Notes under the pieces: model-generated
Seen by the model: only the letters and a program-made list of their open reading frames with translations
What the model was told of the DNA's origin: nothing
Databases searched by the model: none
In this document: piece by piece, positions 7,026 through 16,429 of the stretch
Layout: each line of letters starts with the position of its first letter
Numbering within the stretch: the first letter of the stretch is position 1
Position numbers and translations under genes: made by a program
Virus record (IMG/VR): IMGVR_UViG_3300037245_000995
Span: 1 to 40,973 of that record
Direction: 5' to 3' (one strand)
DNA length: 40,973 bases
DNA from: a virus

Positions 7026-8381
7026 ATGGCAAAGGAAAAAGCGAAAAAGAAATCGAAGAAAAAAGTTATCAAGAAAACGCCGAAAAAGGTTTTGCCCGGA
7101 GAGCGTATCGAGTGCAAATACGGTAAGCTGGTAAATATCGGAGATTTAAAACCGAATCCGCAAAACCCAAACCTACATACTCCGGATCAGATCGACAAAC
7201 TGGCGGCTCTTATAACGCTTCACGGATGGAGATTGCCAATTATTGTATCGGAGCGAAGCGGGTTGATCGTTGCCGGGCATGGGCGGCTTATGGCAGCGGA
7301 AAAGATCGGGGTTGCAAAGGTACCGGTAGACTTCCAGAATTTCAAAGACGATGCCGAGGAAATGGCTGTTTTAATATCCGATAACGTGGTTGCTGAACTA
7401 TCGAGCTTTGACGGGCTAAAGATGGCCGAACTGCTGAATGAGCTTGACGCTTTGCCGGGCGTGGATCTGATGGCTTTTACTGCGTTGGATGAGGAACAAA
7501 TACTCGATTTCATTCATGGCCCGGATGGTTCAGGCGGCGAGGGTTTGACCGATCCCGATGCAGTGCCGGAAAACGTCAAAACCCGATGCAAGGCTGGCGA
7601 TCTGTGGCAGTTAGGTGAACATCGGCTATTGTGCGGCGATTCTACGAAAAAAGAGGACGTGACGCGACTGATGGCCGGAGAAAAGGCTGATATAACTTTT
7701 ACGAGCCCGCCGTACAATGCAGGAAAATCAGAATCGTTGTCGGGGAACACCCACACGAAAGGAAATAAATATATTGGCGGACACAACGACGATATGGACG
7801 GAGGTTCTTGGTTGTCTTTAATTCAAATATCCCTTGAAATGAGCCGAAAAGTAAGCAGTTTTCAATTTTACAATCTGCAGCAGTTGGCAGGGAATAAGAT
7901 AGAATTGATAGATTTACTTTATGCGAACAGGAAATACTTTGCTGATGTTGCAATATGGGACAAGCAGAACACCGCCCCGGCGATGGCAGAAAATGTTATG
8001 AATAGTCAATTTGAATATGTGTTTATATTCTCATGCGAAAAATCTCCGAATCGTGCCATAAGAACAGGCAACTTTCGAGGCAATGTTTCAAATGTTTATA
8101 GTGGTAATCCACAAAGGAACAATGAGTTCTCTGATACTCATGCGGCAACATTCCCCGTTGATTTCCCCGAACACTTCATATCTAAATTTGCCAACATAGA
8201 AAAAACAGTCTACGAACCATTCTGTGGAAGCGGTACAACAATAATCGCCTGTGAAAAGACAAACCGTAAATGCTATGGCATGGAAATAGACCCTCATTAT
8301 TGCGATGTAATCATAAAGCGTTGGGAAGATTTCACTGGCGAAAAGGCAAAGAAATTAAAACCGTCAAGACAAAACAAATAA
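7026..8381 (+). CDS. ParB-like domain fused to DNA methyltransferase
   Basis: The product is 451 residues. A Lys-rich N terminus is followed by a ParB-type domain at about 30-130 with the IVAGHGRLMAAEKIG motif near residue 80. The C-terminal half is an amino-methyltransferase of the class with the catalytic motif first: TSPPYN near residue 228 (motif IV) and EPFCGSGTT near 396 followed by CYGMEIDPHYCD (AdoMet-binding motif I and II). It would methylate adenine N6 or cytosine N4. No restriction partner is nearby, so protection from host restriction or control of packaging is more likely. It lies directly upstream of the terminase genes. Confidence 0.9.
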   Translation: MAKEKAKKKSKKKVIKKTPKKVLPGERIECKYGKLVNIGDLKPNPQNPNLHTPDQIDKLAALITLHGWRLPIIVSERSGLIVAGHGRLMAAEKIGVAKVPVDFQNFKDDAEEMAVLISDNVVAELSSFDGLKMAELLNELDALPGVDLMAFTALDEEQILDFIHGPDGSGGEGLTDPDAVPENVKTRCKAGDLWQLGEHRLLCGDSTKKEDVTRLMAGEKADITFTSPPYNAGKSESLSGNTHTKGNKYIGGHNDDMDGGSWLSLIQISLEMSRKVSSFQFYNLQQLAGNKIELIDLLYANRKYFADVAIWDKQNTAPAMAENVMNSQFEYVFIFSCEKSPNRAIRTGNFRGNVSNVYSGNPQRNNEFSDTHAATFPVDFPEHFISKFANIEKTVYEPFCGSGTTIIACEKTNRKCYGMEIDPHYCDVIIKRWEDFTGEKAKKLKPSRQNK

Positions 8382-8384
8382 GCT

Positions 8385-8840
8385 ATGTCGAAAAAACCAA
8401 AAAGAAAAGTAGGCAGGCCAAAGGGTAAATCACCCGGCGTTGCTATCACGAGCAAGAAAATAAGCGATGCTTTCGATATGTATTGCGATAAAAAGAATAT
8501 CAGCCAGATTGCCAGAAAATTAAATATATCAAGGTCTACTGTGGCGAGGCATCGTAATCTTGAGGGTTGGGACAAACGGCGGAAATTGATTCAGGAAAAA
8601 GCTATAAGGCGGGTCGATAATAAGATCGCGGTCGATCAGGGTCGGCACATCACTTTGTCAAGGGCAATGCAACAAAAGGGCGGTGCTCGGTTACTCACAT
8701 TGACCGATGATGATATTTCTGCGAGGGATGCAAGGGAATTTATCAAAGATGGTATAATGCTTGAAAGAGAAATATCGGGCGGCGGCGGCGGTACGATTCA
8801 GATTACAATCAAACTACCATTAGGTTTAGAAGATATGTAA
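8385..8840 (+). CDS. terS: Probable terminase small subunit
   Basis: The product is 151 residues. A basic N terminus (KKPKRKVGRPKGK) precedes a helix-turn-helix at about 30-60 (NISQIARKLNISRSTVARHRN). The middle is helical, and the C-terminal tail after a Gly-rich stretch (SGGGGGTI) forms a strand, as in small terminases where the tail faces the ATPase. It starts 3 bases after the methyltransferase gene and the large subunit follows 1 kb later. The assignment rests on the HTH and the context. Confidence 0.7.
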   Translation: MSKKPKRKVGRPKGKSPGVAITSKKISDAFDMYCDKKNISQIARKLNISRSTVARHRNLEGWDKRRKLIQEKAIRRVDNKIAVDQGRHITLSRAMQQKGGARLLTLTDDDISARDAREFIKDGIMLEREISGGGGGTIQITIKLPLGLEDM

Positions 8841-8860
8841 TAACGAAAGGATGTTAAGAA

Positions 8861-9148
8861 ATGGAAGATAGCATAAGAAAATCAAGACGGTTCGGGCGGT
8901 TCTCTATTGATGGGGTTTTAATGGAAGATTCTGATCCGGAAAAAATGTTGTTTTTAATGGGGCATTTTGTCATTGTCAGGTGTGAGCACAATTTTATGTA
9001 CGATCGATTCGAGTATCAGGCTTGGTCGATGTTGTTCGATCCGGTACCGGAAGCTGTCCAAATGCCGGAGTATAGAATAATATTCCATGAGAACAAAGAC
9101 AATGACGGTAATGTTGTTCTCGACGGCATATCAGCAGAAAAGGTTTAG
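8861..9148 (+). CDS. Hypothetical protein
   Basis: The product is 95 residues, behind a good GAAAGGA site. It has an alternating hydrophobic pattern suggesting beta strands and ends in an acidic segment. It lies between the terminase subunits. No family is recognised. Confidence 0.6.
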   Translation: MEDSIRKSRRFGRFSIDGVLMEDSDPEKMLFLMGHFVIVRCEHNFMYDRFEYQAWSMLFDPVPEAVQMPEYRIIFHENKDNDGNVVLDGISAEKV

Positions 9149-9165
9149 CGAAAGGATTTTGCATA

Positions 9166-9303
9166 ATGGCAGATGATAAAAAAATCAAAGCACTCAAAGC
9201 GGGCGAGGAGCGAGGGGCGTTAATAAGCGTGAAAGAATCAAAGGAATGGCACAGACTTACCAACCGTATATACGAAAAGAAACTTGAAAATCAGAATAAA
9301 TAA
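9166..9303 (+). CDS. Small Lys/Glu-rich hypothetical protein
   Basis: The product is 45 residues, charged and helical, with a clear GAAAGGA site 11 bases upstream of the ATG. Its end is 15 bases before the next start. The spacing and ribosome binding site match its neighbours, so it is probably real. Function unknown. Confidence 0.55.
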   Translation: MADDKKIKALKAGEERGALISVKESKEWHRLTNRIYEKKLENQNK

Positions 9304-9318
9304 GCGAAAGGTTAAGCG

Positions 9319-9822
9319 ATGAAGAAAGAAATAAAAGCCGAATATTTATCACCATCAGTAATGAGGATTTCCGGGTTGTCGGGTTCAATGGGCGAGCAAT
9401 TAGTAACAGCCAAATCATGCGAGCTTGTCCCTGAAATGAACTCATTGCTTCCAGGTTCAGACGTTTGGACGCTAGAGGGCGTTGCCTGCACGAATGAAAG
9501 TGATGGTGTTGTAATAGTCAATTTGACGTATAAATACAAACAGGCAAAAGACCCTGTACTCGAAAAGCTGGAAGAAATACGGTGCGGGTTGATCGATGTC
9601 GAAACCGCTATCGAGAAAATTGCGAACCCAAAGCCTGATTTAAGAACAGCTATGGATATTGTAAATCCATATATAAGCAAAGAATATGCCGACGTACTTA
9701 TAAGAGCGGTTGATAAGATGGAAGAATATATGAAGGCTTTTCCAGCCTTGATAGATAATGAACCGCGATTCTTTTTCCAGATCGATGAGGCAATTAAAAT
9801 GACAGCAGTTGCTCGTAGTTAG
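9319..9822 (+). CDS. Hypothetical protein
   Basis: The product is 167 residues. The N-terminal half (residues 1-75) reads as beta strands, the C-terminal half as helices. GCGAAAGG stands before the ATG. It sits between the terminase subunits; the order suggests a packaging or virion role but no motif shows it. Confidence 0.6.
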   Translation: MKKEIKAEYLSPSVMRISGLSGSMGEQLVTAKSCELVPEMNSLLPGSDVWTLEGVACTNESDGVVIVNLTYKYKQAKDPVLEKLEEIRCGLIDVETAIEKIANPKPDLRTAMDIVNPYISKEYADVLIRAVDKMEEYMKAFPALIDNEPRFFFQIDEAIKMTAVARS

Positions 9823-9840
9823 CGTTTTGACAAGGATATT

Positions 9841-11256
9841 ATGTCGAGTGATATTAACATTGATTTGAGGATGTTGCCGGAAGTTAGCAATACGGCTTTC
9901 TTTCCGCTATTTCTCTGCAAGGATAGATACATGATTATGTTCGGCGGTGCCGGATCGGGGAAATCATACTTTGCGGCGGAGAAGATTCTTGTACGGGTTC
10001 TCAAAGCGATGGCGGCGGGGAAAGTACATAAATTCCTTTGTCTGCGTAAAACTCAACCTGCGGCAAGAAAATCTATACTGTCGTTATTTCAAGAATACAT
10101 TATGCTGTGGGGACTATCCGGATCGTGCAAGATCAACAAAACGGATATGACGATTACTTTTTTGGGTGGATGCCAGATAATCATAACCGGCATGGACGAT
10201 AAGGAAAAGATTAAATCGATCCACGGCATAACCGGGATATGGTTAGAGGAAGCGACTGAATTTTCGTATGACGATTTCAAACAAATCGATTTGCGGCTAC
10301 GTGGTAAGTTGTGGGATTATAAGCAAATCATAATGACATTTAATCCGATTGATGAACAGCACTGGATCAGGCAGAAATTGTTTACCGATGAATTACAGGC
10401 AGAGATTGAATCAGGCACAAAGGTTGTCCGTAAAGAATTTCAGCAGATGATCGAGGGAAAGCTCATCACGTATGCAATGACTATAATGCACTCGACATAC
10501 AAAGACAACCGGTTTATCGATGATGAATACAAGGCAAAGCTTGAGCAGTTAGTACATGAAGATCCAAACTATTTCAAAGTCTACACGCTCGGCGTATGGG
10601 GCGTTCTTAAAGGGCTTATTTTCGAGCATTGGGAAGTCTGCAAAGAATGGCCGGGGGAGTTCGATTCGGGCGGGTACGGGTTAGATTTCGGTTTCTCTGT
10701 TGATCCAACTGCGGTCATTGAAGCGAGGTTTAACGGAAATGATCTATATTTGAAAGAGCATTTATACGAGTGCAAATTAACGAACCGAGATATAGCGAGC
10801 AAACTCAAGGAAATAACCAAAGGCAACGCCAATAAAATGACGGTCGCTGATTCGGCAGAACCTAAATCGATTACCGAAATAAATCAATACGGCCATACCT
10901 GTATACCTTGTGCAAAAGGGAAAGATTCGGTTATATATGGTATTCAGAAAATAAAGCAATTCAATATTCATATCGATTACAATTCGCCGAATCTGGTAAA
11001 AGAATTACAGGCGTATAAATGGGCGGAAAATAAAGACGGTGAGCCAAAATATCCACGAAAGCCAGTTGATTACAATAATCACCTGATAGATGCTGGCCGA
11101 TATGTTGTAACTAAGCTAAAAGGGATGATGGTTACGCTTGAAATTATAGGCGGAGAACCTGAAAAAAAGAGTTATTTTGACGATAATCAAGCACCTGGAC
11201 ACGAAGATCCACAAGACCCGGATATTGATAACCCTGAAATTTGGCAGGATATTTAG
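9841..11256 (+). CDS. terL: Terminase large subunit (PBSX-like)
   Basis: The product is 471 residues, the usual size. The ATPase half shows Walker A GGAGSGKS at 35-42, an adenine/coupling LRKTQPAARKS segment near 70, and Walker B IWLEEATE at about 133-140. The nuclease half has the RNase H-like acidic residues in GLDFGFSVDPT (about 280), VADSAEPKS (about 334) and HLIDAGRY (about 413). The pattern fits the PBSX group. It cuts concatemeric DNA and drives it into the prohead with the portal. TTG or ATG starts upstream are not needed. Confidence 0.95.
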   Translation: MSSDINIDLRMLPEVSNTAFFPLFLCKDRYMIMFGGAGSGKSYFAAEKILVRVLKAMAAGKVHKFLCLRKTQPAARKSILSLFQEYIMLWGLSGSCKINKTDMTITFLGGCQIIITGMDDKEKIKSIHGITGIWLEEATEFSYDDFKQIDLRLRGKLWDYKQIIMTFNPIDEQHWIRQKLFTDELQAEIESGTKVVRKEFQQMIEGKLITYAMTIMHSTYKDNRFIDDEYKAKLEQLVHEDPNYFKVYTLGVWGVLKGLIFEHWEVCKEWPGEFDSGGYGLDFGFSVDPTAVIEARFNGNDLYLKEHLYECKLTNRDIASKLKEITKGNANKMTVADSAEPKSITEINQYGHTCIPCAKGKDSVIYGIQKIKQFNIHIDYNSPNLVKELQAYKWAENKDGEPKYPRKPVDYNNHLIDAGRYVVTKLKGMMVTLEIIGGEPEKKSYFDDNQAPGHEDPQDPDIDNPEIWQDI

Positions 11257-11258
11257 TA

Positions 11259-11286
11259 TTGACAGATTGTATAAAAGTGTTATTTT
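11259..11286 (+). promoter_or_regulatory. Sigma70-like promoter before the portal gene
   Basis: TTGACA (11259-11264), a 16-base spacer and TATTTT (11281-11286) fill the only gap between terL and portal. It would start transcripts for the head genes close to the AAAAGGA ribosome binding site of the portal gene. Confidence 0.55.
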
Positions 11287-11307
11287 AAAGAAAAAAGGAA
11301 TTTTCTT

Positions 11308-13419
11308 ATGTCGATACGATCACGGCTGGCAAGGCTTATAGGTGGTAAACAATTCGGTAATTTATCCCTAGTGTCAAGCTTTCCGGGCGGAGGTGGTCAG
11401 GTTTGGAACCCTGCGAAAAACCCTGATATTCTCATCAAGAAAATCAAAGGCTGGTCATACGTTTGTATTGATAAAAATGCTAAAGCTGCTGCACAGGTGC
11501 CTTTGCGGTTGTATAAAATACAGGGGCTTACAAACAAAAGCCACGCAGGTTTAGTATCAAAGCCTATTGCCGACAAAAGAGTACACGATTTCTTGAGGTT
11601 CAAGCTTGCAGAACGTGTTCCGATTGGAGGTCAGCTTGAAGAAGTTACCGAACACCCGATGCTTGAATTACTACGAAAAGTAAATCCGCACCAGAACTCA
11701 TACGACCTGAAAGATACGACATTCCGATATTTAGATGCTATCGGTGCGGCGTTTTGGTATCTCGAACGCGGAGCCGGTGCCGAGATAATAAACATTTGGC
11801 CGCTATTATCTCAACATGTTAGCATTGTACTGAACAAACGGAATGGAATCAAGGAGTACAAGTATGGCCGGGGTATGAATAAATTCACGATCAGTACCGA
11901 CGATATGATGCACTTTAGAAATACATCGCTAAACAATCCGTTTGTCGGCGATAGCCCGATGGCGGCAGGGGAGCAATCAATAGACCTCAATGACAGCATG
12001 AATCGGTACGAGATTGGCATATTCAATAATAGAGGACTTCCCGATGCCGTATTAGAAATACCTGCCGATGGAGGAATATCCGATGATGAAAAAAAACGAA
12101 TCGAGAGCAAGTGGCGAAGGAAATTTAGGGGCGTAGATAAAGCTGGGCAAATGGCAATTGTTTCTGGCGGTGCCAAATTACATGAATTTGGGCATTCGCC
12201 TAAGGAAATGAGCTATTCCAAAGGCCGAGAGCATACACAGGAGGAAACTTTTGGCGTGTTCGGTGTTCCAACTGGATTCGCAAGGCCGGATAAGATTTCA
12301 AGGGCGAATCTGTTTGGCATGATGGATTTATATATGAACTGGACGATCAATCCAAGACTTGTATCTGTAGAGCAGAAACTAAATGAGCATTTTACGCCGA
12401 ATTGGGGTGATAATCTATTCTTGTTATTTGACAACCCACGCCCGGAGGATGCAGAATTTCGACTAAAGCAGATAACCAGCCACTTGGCCAGCAAGTATAC
12501 CACCATTAACGAGGAACGAGAAAAAGACGGACTGCCTCCTGTACCGTGGGGCAATGCTCCTGTAGAACCGGTAGCTCCGTCTGGACAAGAGGAAGAAGAA
12601 CAGCCGGAAAAGCCTGAACCGAAAAAAACCGATAAGCGAGAGGGTCAAACGAACGATCTGCCGGAACCGGACTTTTTCCCTTTGATGTTCAGGACGATGC
12701 TTGCTATTACTTTCGGGGAAATGAAATCGGAGATTATCAAGGGGATTAAAAACTTTGTTGGCTTGAAAGCAGGTACGAAACAAACGCCGGAAGATATTAC
12801 AAGCTCCGTTTTCGATCAACAGAAATGGCAAGCCCAATTAGAGGCCGATATTATGCCTTGGGATAAGGGGATATTGATTCAGGGAACGATCGATGCTTTG
12901 GAGAAGATTGATCCTGCGGCGGTCTTTAATGCTTCAAGTCCTGCGGTTGCTACGGCGTTGGAGAAACGTCAAGGACAGATCAAGTCTATTATTACTACGA
13001 CTGAAAAGGAACTGCGTAAAACGCTGGCCGATGGAATTGCGGCAGGTGAAAGTAGATCGGCTTTGATAAAGCGGGTACGTGATGAATTTGATGCAAGGTC
13101 AAAAGCCGATAGGGTTGTCAGGACTGAAACTATTTGGGCTCATAATGAGGGAACGGTTATTGCTTGGAAACAGTCGGGGGTTGTGTCGGCTACAAAGTGG
13201 GACACGGTAGAGGATGATCGTCGTTGTCCTTACTGTAAGGCTATGGATGGAAAAATAATCGGGCTGGGTTCCAATTACTTTGAAAAGGGCGATTCGTTTA
13301 CGGTCAAAGACGACAACGGAAACGACATAACTTTGAAACTGTCTTATGACGATACCGCACATCCGCCGTTGCATCCGAATTGTCGTTGTCAATTAATACC
13401 AATACTTATTGAGGATTGA
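11308..13419 (+). CDS. Portal protein fused to a Mu-F/SPP1-gp7-like head morphogenesis domain
   Basis: The product is 703 residues, longer than a typical HK97-type portal (about 400-450). Residues about 40-420 match the HK97-like portal family (WSYVCIDKNAKAAAQVPLRLY, then IFNNRGLPDAVLEIP and VFGVPTGFA). A Pro/Glu/Lys-rich linker (about 425-455) leads to a C-terminal part with the Mu F / SPP1 gp7 signature: RVVRTETIWAHNEG, DDRRCPYCKAMDGK and a terminal HPPLHPNCRC metal-binding motif. The portal forms the DNA entry ring; the extra domain is normally a separate minor head protein. Confidence 0.9.
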   Translation: MSIRSRLARLIGGKQFGNLSLVSSFPGGGGQVWNPAKNPDILIKKIKGWSYVCIDKNAKAAAQVPLRLYKIQGLTNKSHAGLVSKPIADKRVHDFLRFKLAERVPIGGQLEEVTEHPMLELLRKVNPHQNSYDLKDTTFRYLDAIGAAFWYLERGAGAEIINIWPLLSQHVSIVLNKRNGIKEYKYGRGMNKFTISTDDMMHFRNTSLNNPFVGDSPMAAGEQSIDLNDSMNRYEIGIFNNRGLPDAVLEIPADGGISDDEKKRIESKWRRKFRGVDKAGQMAIVSGGAKLHEFGHSPKEMSYSKGREHTQEETFGVFGVPTGFARPDKISRANLFGMMDLYMNWTINPRLVSVEQKLNEHFTPNWGDNLFLLFDNPRPEDAEFRLKQITSHLASKYTTINEEREKDGLPPVPWGNAPVEPVAPSGQEEEEQPEKPEPKKTDKREGQTNDLPEPDFFPLMFRTMLAITFGEMKSEIIKGIKNFVGLKAGTKQTPEDITSSVFDQQKWQAQLEADIMPWDKGILIQGTIDALEKIDPAAVFNASSPAVATALEKRQGQIKSIITTTEKELRKTLADGIAAGESRSALIKRVRDEFDARSKADRVVRTETIWAHNEGTVIAWKQSGVVSATKWDTVEDDRRCPYCKAMDGKIIGLGSNYFEKGDSFTVKDDNGNDITLKLSYDDTAHPPLHPNCRCQLIPILIED

Positions 13420-13422
13420 AAA

Positions 13423-13518
13423 ATGATAAAGAGAATTAGAGTTTTATTTAGGTGGCATCGCCAAAACTATCGGAAGTTTTTAAGAGCACGAAATGCTTCT
13501 GGTGTGTCAATCTGGTAA
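13423..13518 (+). CDS. 31-residue basic peptide
   Basis: A 32-codon frame begins 4 bases after the portal stop behind GAGG at proper spacing. The peptide is strongly basic and aromatic (RVLFRWHRQNYRKFLR). It may bind nucleic acid or membrane, but the call rests only on position and ribosome binding site. Confidence 0.35.
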   Translation: MIKRIRVLFRWHRQNYRKFLRARNASGVSIW

Positions 13519-13577
13519 AAGGTACAAAATGCTCAAAGAATATAAAAATAAAGTTATGAAAAACGGGAGTAATAAAA

Positions 13578-14321
13578 ATGGCAAAGGCAACGAAATCAAA
13601 AAAATCCGTAGTCGAAGAAACAGACGAAGCTCTGGAACATATCGAAATCGACAATAGCAGGATTGACGGTGAAAAACATTTATCGTTTGGTATCTGCAAG
13701 GCCAGCGATATTAACGAGGAAGAAAGAACCGTTGTTGCGACTATCTCGACTGGCGTTGTTGACAGGGATTCGGAAGTCTTATCGCCGAAAGGTGTTATAC
13801 TGGATTCGTTTATAGATAATCCGGTGGTGCCTTGGAGTCACCAGACTTTTGATCCGCCTATCGGTAAAGCTATCTGGATCAAACCCGGAAATAAAAGGAT
13901 CACGGCAAAGGTCAAGTTTGCTATGACAGAACGAGCCGAGGAAGTTTGGCAGTTGTTCAAAGGTGGTTTCCTGCGTGCTTTTTCGGTTGGGTTCAGGCCA
14001 CTTGAGGGTCATAGGCCAACGCCGGATGATATAAGAAAGAACCCTGATTTAGCAGAGGCTCATTTTATATTTACTAAGTGGGAGTTGCTTGAATTTTCTC
14101 CGGTGACGGTACCTGCGAACCCGGAAGCGTTGGCAACAGCGGTAAAAAGTAAAAATATTTCGTTGTCAGACGACTTAAAAGCGGAATTGCATATTGAGGT
14201 CGAAAAGGCCGTTGAAGTGGAAGAAATCGAGGAAACGGTGTATATTCCGGTCAGCGAAATAGTGCCAGCAACAAAAAAAATTGAAGTTGAGCCTTTTTTA
14301 GAGGTTGACAAGATTTCGTAA
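13578..14321 (+). CDS. HK97-type prohead protease
   Basis: The product is 247 residues. The family core spans about 35-185: DRDSEVLSPKGV, PWSHQTFDPPIGKA with the catalytic His 88, and GGFLRAFSVGF with the catalytic Ser 136, followed by WELLEFSPVTVPANPEA. This protease trims the scaffolding part of the capsid protein during maturation. A charged N-terminal extension of about 30 residues and an acidic tail flank the core. GGGAG lies upstream of the ATG. The capsid gene follows. Confidence 0.95.
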   Translation: MAKATKSKKSVVEETDEALEHIEIDNSRIDGEKHLSFGICKASDINEEERTVVATISTGVVDRDSEVLSPKGVILDSFIDNPVVPWSHQTFDPPIGKAIWIKPGNKRITAKVKFAMTERAEEVWQLFKGGFLRAFSVGFRPLEGHRPTPDDIRKNPDLAEAHFIFTKWELLEFSPVTVPANPEALATAVKSKNISLSDDLKAELHIEVEKAVEVEEIEETVYIPVSEIVPATKKIEVEPFLEVDKIS

Positions 14322-14347
14322 TGTGCTTTATTTGAATTATGTAGTGC

Positions 14348-14426
14348 GGAAATATCAGATTTATCCGTGATGGAAATATTAGGGTAACACCGGAAATATT
14401 AGTTGCGGAATGGTCAGAGATATTAG
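14348..14426 (+). repeat. Four spaced copies of a GAAATATTAG-like motif before the capsid gene
   Basis: GGAAATATCAG at 14348, GGAAATATTAG at 14372 and 14392, and AGAGATATTAG at 14416 occur 24, 20 and 24 bases apart in the 143-base gap between the protease and capsid genes. No gene or terminator is seen in this gap. The array could bind a protein at the DNA or RNA level. Confidence 0.55.
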
Positions 14427-14464
14427 CATTTAAAAATGTTAATGAAATTTTAAGGACTATTCTT

Positions 14465-15841
14465 ATGAAAACTAAAATCCGGCTGTTAAAGGAATGGAAG
14501 AACGGCGAGGAAACATTGTCAGAGGGTCAACTTCTCGGCATGAGTGAGGACGACGCAAAAGCACTTGTCGATAAAGGCATTGCCGAATTATACGAGCCAC
14601 GGGCTGGCGATATTGTCGAAGCCGTAAAGCTCAATGCTGATCCCGGCGTTACAAAAGAAGATATACTTGAAGTTGTGAATGAAATATTGGCGAAAAATTC
14701 ACAGTTCCAGGCAAACCAAGAGGACGCTACTACGCAAGAGGAAAAATTCCTTTTGACCGGTGGATTCAAGGGTATTGCTCACTTCGCACAAGAGATCGCA
14801 CGTACGACCGTCAACCGCAAAGAAACGCCTATGCTAAGTACATGGAATAAAGCGATTGCCGATGCTGTTAAAGCACAAGGCCCGGACGGTGACGGACTTC
14901 AAGAGGGTGTTGGCCCGGACGGTGGATTTTTGGTGCCTACCGAGTTTCGCAATACTCTGATGCGTAATACGCTTGAAGCGTCAATCCTGCTTAACCGAGC
15001 AACCCGTATTCCGATGGCTACGAATCAAATCGCTATTCCGGTGGTTGTAGATGCAAGCCACGCAAGTTCTGTATTCGGCGGAATTATTATTTACAGACCT
15101 GCCGAGGGTGCCGAGATTACGAAGAGTAAGCCGAAGTTTGGCAGGATAGAGTTGAAGCTATCGAAGCTGGCGGCTGTTGCGTATGTCACTTCTGAAATGC
15201 TGGAAGATTCGCCGATAAGTATGGAACCGCTTCTCGGTTCGATGTTCAGTGAGGCGATGGCGTTCCAGATCGATGAGGATATTGTCAATGGTACCGGTGT
15301 CGGTCAGGCGATGGGTATTCTTAATGGTCCAAGTCTTGTCACGGTTGCGATAGAAAGTGAACAGGCAGATTTAACTATTTTAACGCAGAATATCATAAAA
15401 ATGTGGTCGAGGATAATGAGCCGTTCTCACGGAAACGCTATTTGGCTGGCAAATCAAGATTGTTTCCCGCAGTTGGCTTCGCTTGAGCAGGCTGTTGGCA
15501 CAGGTGGATCGACTGCCGGATTGCTTCAAACAGCTACGAATGGTGTAACAGGTGCTCCGTTAATGACGTTGCTCGGTAGACAGCTATTCTTGACAGAACA
15601 TGCTCAAACGCTTGGCGATGTTGGCGATATTATCCTTGCTGATATGAGGCAGTACCTTGTCGGTGAAAAAGCTGGTGGTGCTATAAAGACGGCAACATCG
15701 ATTCATCTGAAATTCTTGGAAGATGAGGTTGCTTTCCGCTTTACTACTCGATTGGACGGCCAGCCGTGGGAAAAGACCGCACTTACACCGAAACATAGTA
15801 CGGCTACGCTGTCGAGCTTCGTTACTCTTGCGGCAAGATAA
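14465..15841 (+). CDS. Major capsid protein (HK97 fold)
   Basis: The product is 458 residues. Residues 1 to about 130 are charged and helical and correspond to the scaffolding delta domain removed by the protease. The rest matches the phage capsid family: a GPDGGFLVPTEF N-arm motif near 155, IPMATNQIAIPVVVD, the P-domain helix AVAYVTSEMLEDSPISMEPLLGSMF, the nucleotide-like FQIDEDIVNGTGVGQAMGIL, and a late ILADMRQYLVGEKAG with VAFRFTTRLDGQPW. The start follows TAAGGA. Expected at hundreds of copies per virion. Confidence 0.95.
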   Translation: MKTKIRLLKEWKNGEETLSEGQLLGMSEDDAKALVDKGIAELYEPRAGDIVEAVKLNADPGVTKEDILEVVNEILAKNSQFQANQEDATTQEEKFLLTGGFKGIAHFAQEIARTTVNRKETPMLSTWNKAIADAVKAQGPDGDGLQEGVGPDGGFLVPTEFRNTLMRNTLEASILLNRATRIPMATNQIAIPVVVDASHASSVFGGIIIYRPAEGAEITKSKPKFGRIELKLSKLAAVAYVTSEMLEDSPISMEPLLGSMFSEAMAFQIDEDIVNGTGVGQAMGILNGPSLVTVAIESEQADLTILTQNIIKMWSRIMSRSHGNAIWLANQDCFPQLASLEQAVGTGGSTAGLLQTATNGVTGAPLMTLLGRQLFLTEHAQTLGDVGDIILADMRQYLVGEKAGGAIKTATSIHLKFLEDEVAFRFTTRLDGQPWEKTALTPKHSTATLSSFVTLAAR

Positions 15842-15906
15842 CTTGGGATCGTTTCAGTTTGACGATTGTAACAATAAGATAATCTCAAATTCATGAGGTA
15901 ACTAAA

Positions 15907-16404
15907 ATGGGTAGAATAGCAGATCAACTTCAACTAGTGCAGGCTATAACTCCTGTTGATTTCCAGACGGCACAAACTGGTGATTATGTCAGTATGAAAA
16001 ACTACGGGCATTTGTCGATCATCATACATCACTCAATCGGAACCGATGATGATGATATTGTCATCTCGTTACGTCAGGCAAAGAATGTTTCCGATGGTAG
16101 TGGAAAAGTTCTGAATATCTCCGAGTTATTCTACAAGATCGGAGCAACTGCGTTGTCGGCTGTTTCTCTCTTTACGAGAGCAACAAAAACGGCGGCGGCT
16201 ACATGGGACACCGACGCTCTCGACGAAGCACAGAACGAAGCACTCTATATAATCGAGATCAGCAAAGACGATCTTGATACGGATAACGATTTCGATTGTG
16301 TTCGTGTTGCTATCGCAGATACGGGTAGTAATGCAATGCTTGGCTCGGCACTTTACTTGTTGTCCGACCCACGTTTCGATGCTGTTGATGCAATCAGCGA
16401 CTAA
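15907..16404 (+). CDS. Putative head decoration or minor head protein
   Basis: The product is 165 residues. The sequence is rich in short hydrophobic strands (SIIIHHSIG, DIVISLRQA, YIIEISKDD), typical of a beta-rich virion protein. It follows the capsid gene behind GAGG and is followed by a strong terminator, so it is probably made in high amount with the capsid protein. Similar small proteins in this position are capsid-associated. No family is named with certainty. Confidence 0.6.
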   Translation: MGRIADQLQLVQAITPVDFQTAQTGDYVSMKNYGHLSIIIHHSIGTDDDDIVISLRQAKNVSDGSGKVLNISELFYKIGATALSAVSLFTRATKTAAATWDTDALDEAQNEALYIIEISKDDLDTDNDFDCVRVAIADTGSNAMLGSALYLLSDPRFDAVDAISD

Positions 16405-16429
16405 GAAAATCGCTACGTTTTATCGCTCT

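Noticed and set aside
13529-13577. Micro-ORF starting at 13529 between portal and protease
   Set aside because: It runs out of frame into the protease gene and has only a weak ribosome binding site; treated as chance.
15858-15884. TTGACG followed by GATAAT after the capsid gene
   Set aside because: The spacer is only 13 bases, too short for a sigma70 promoter and unlike the 16-base spacing elsewhere.
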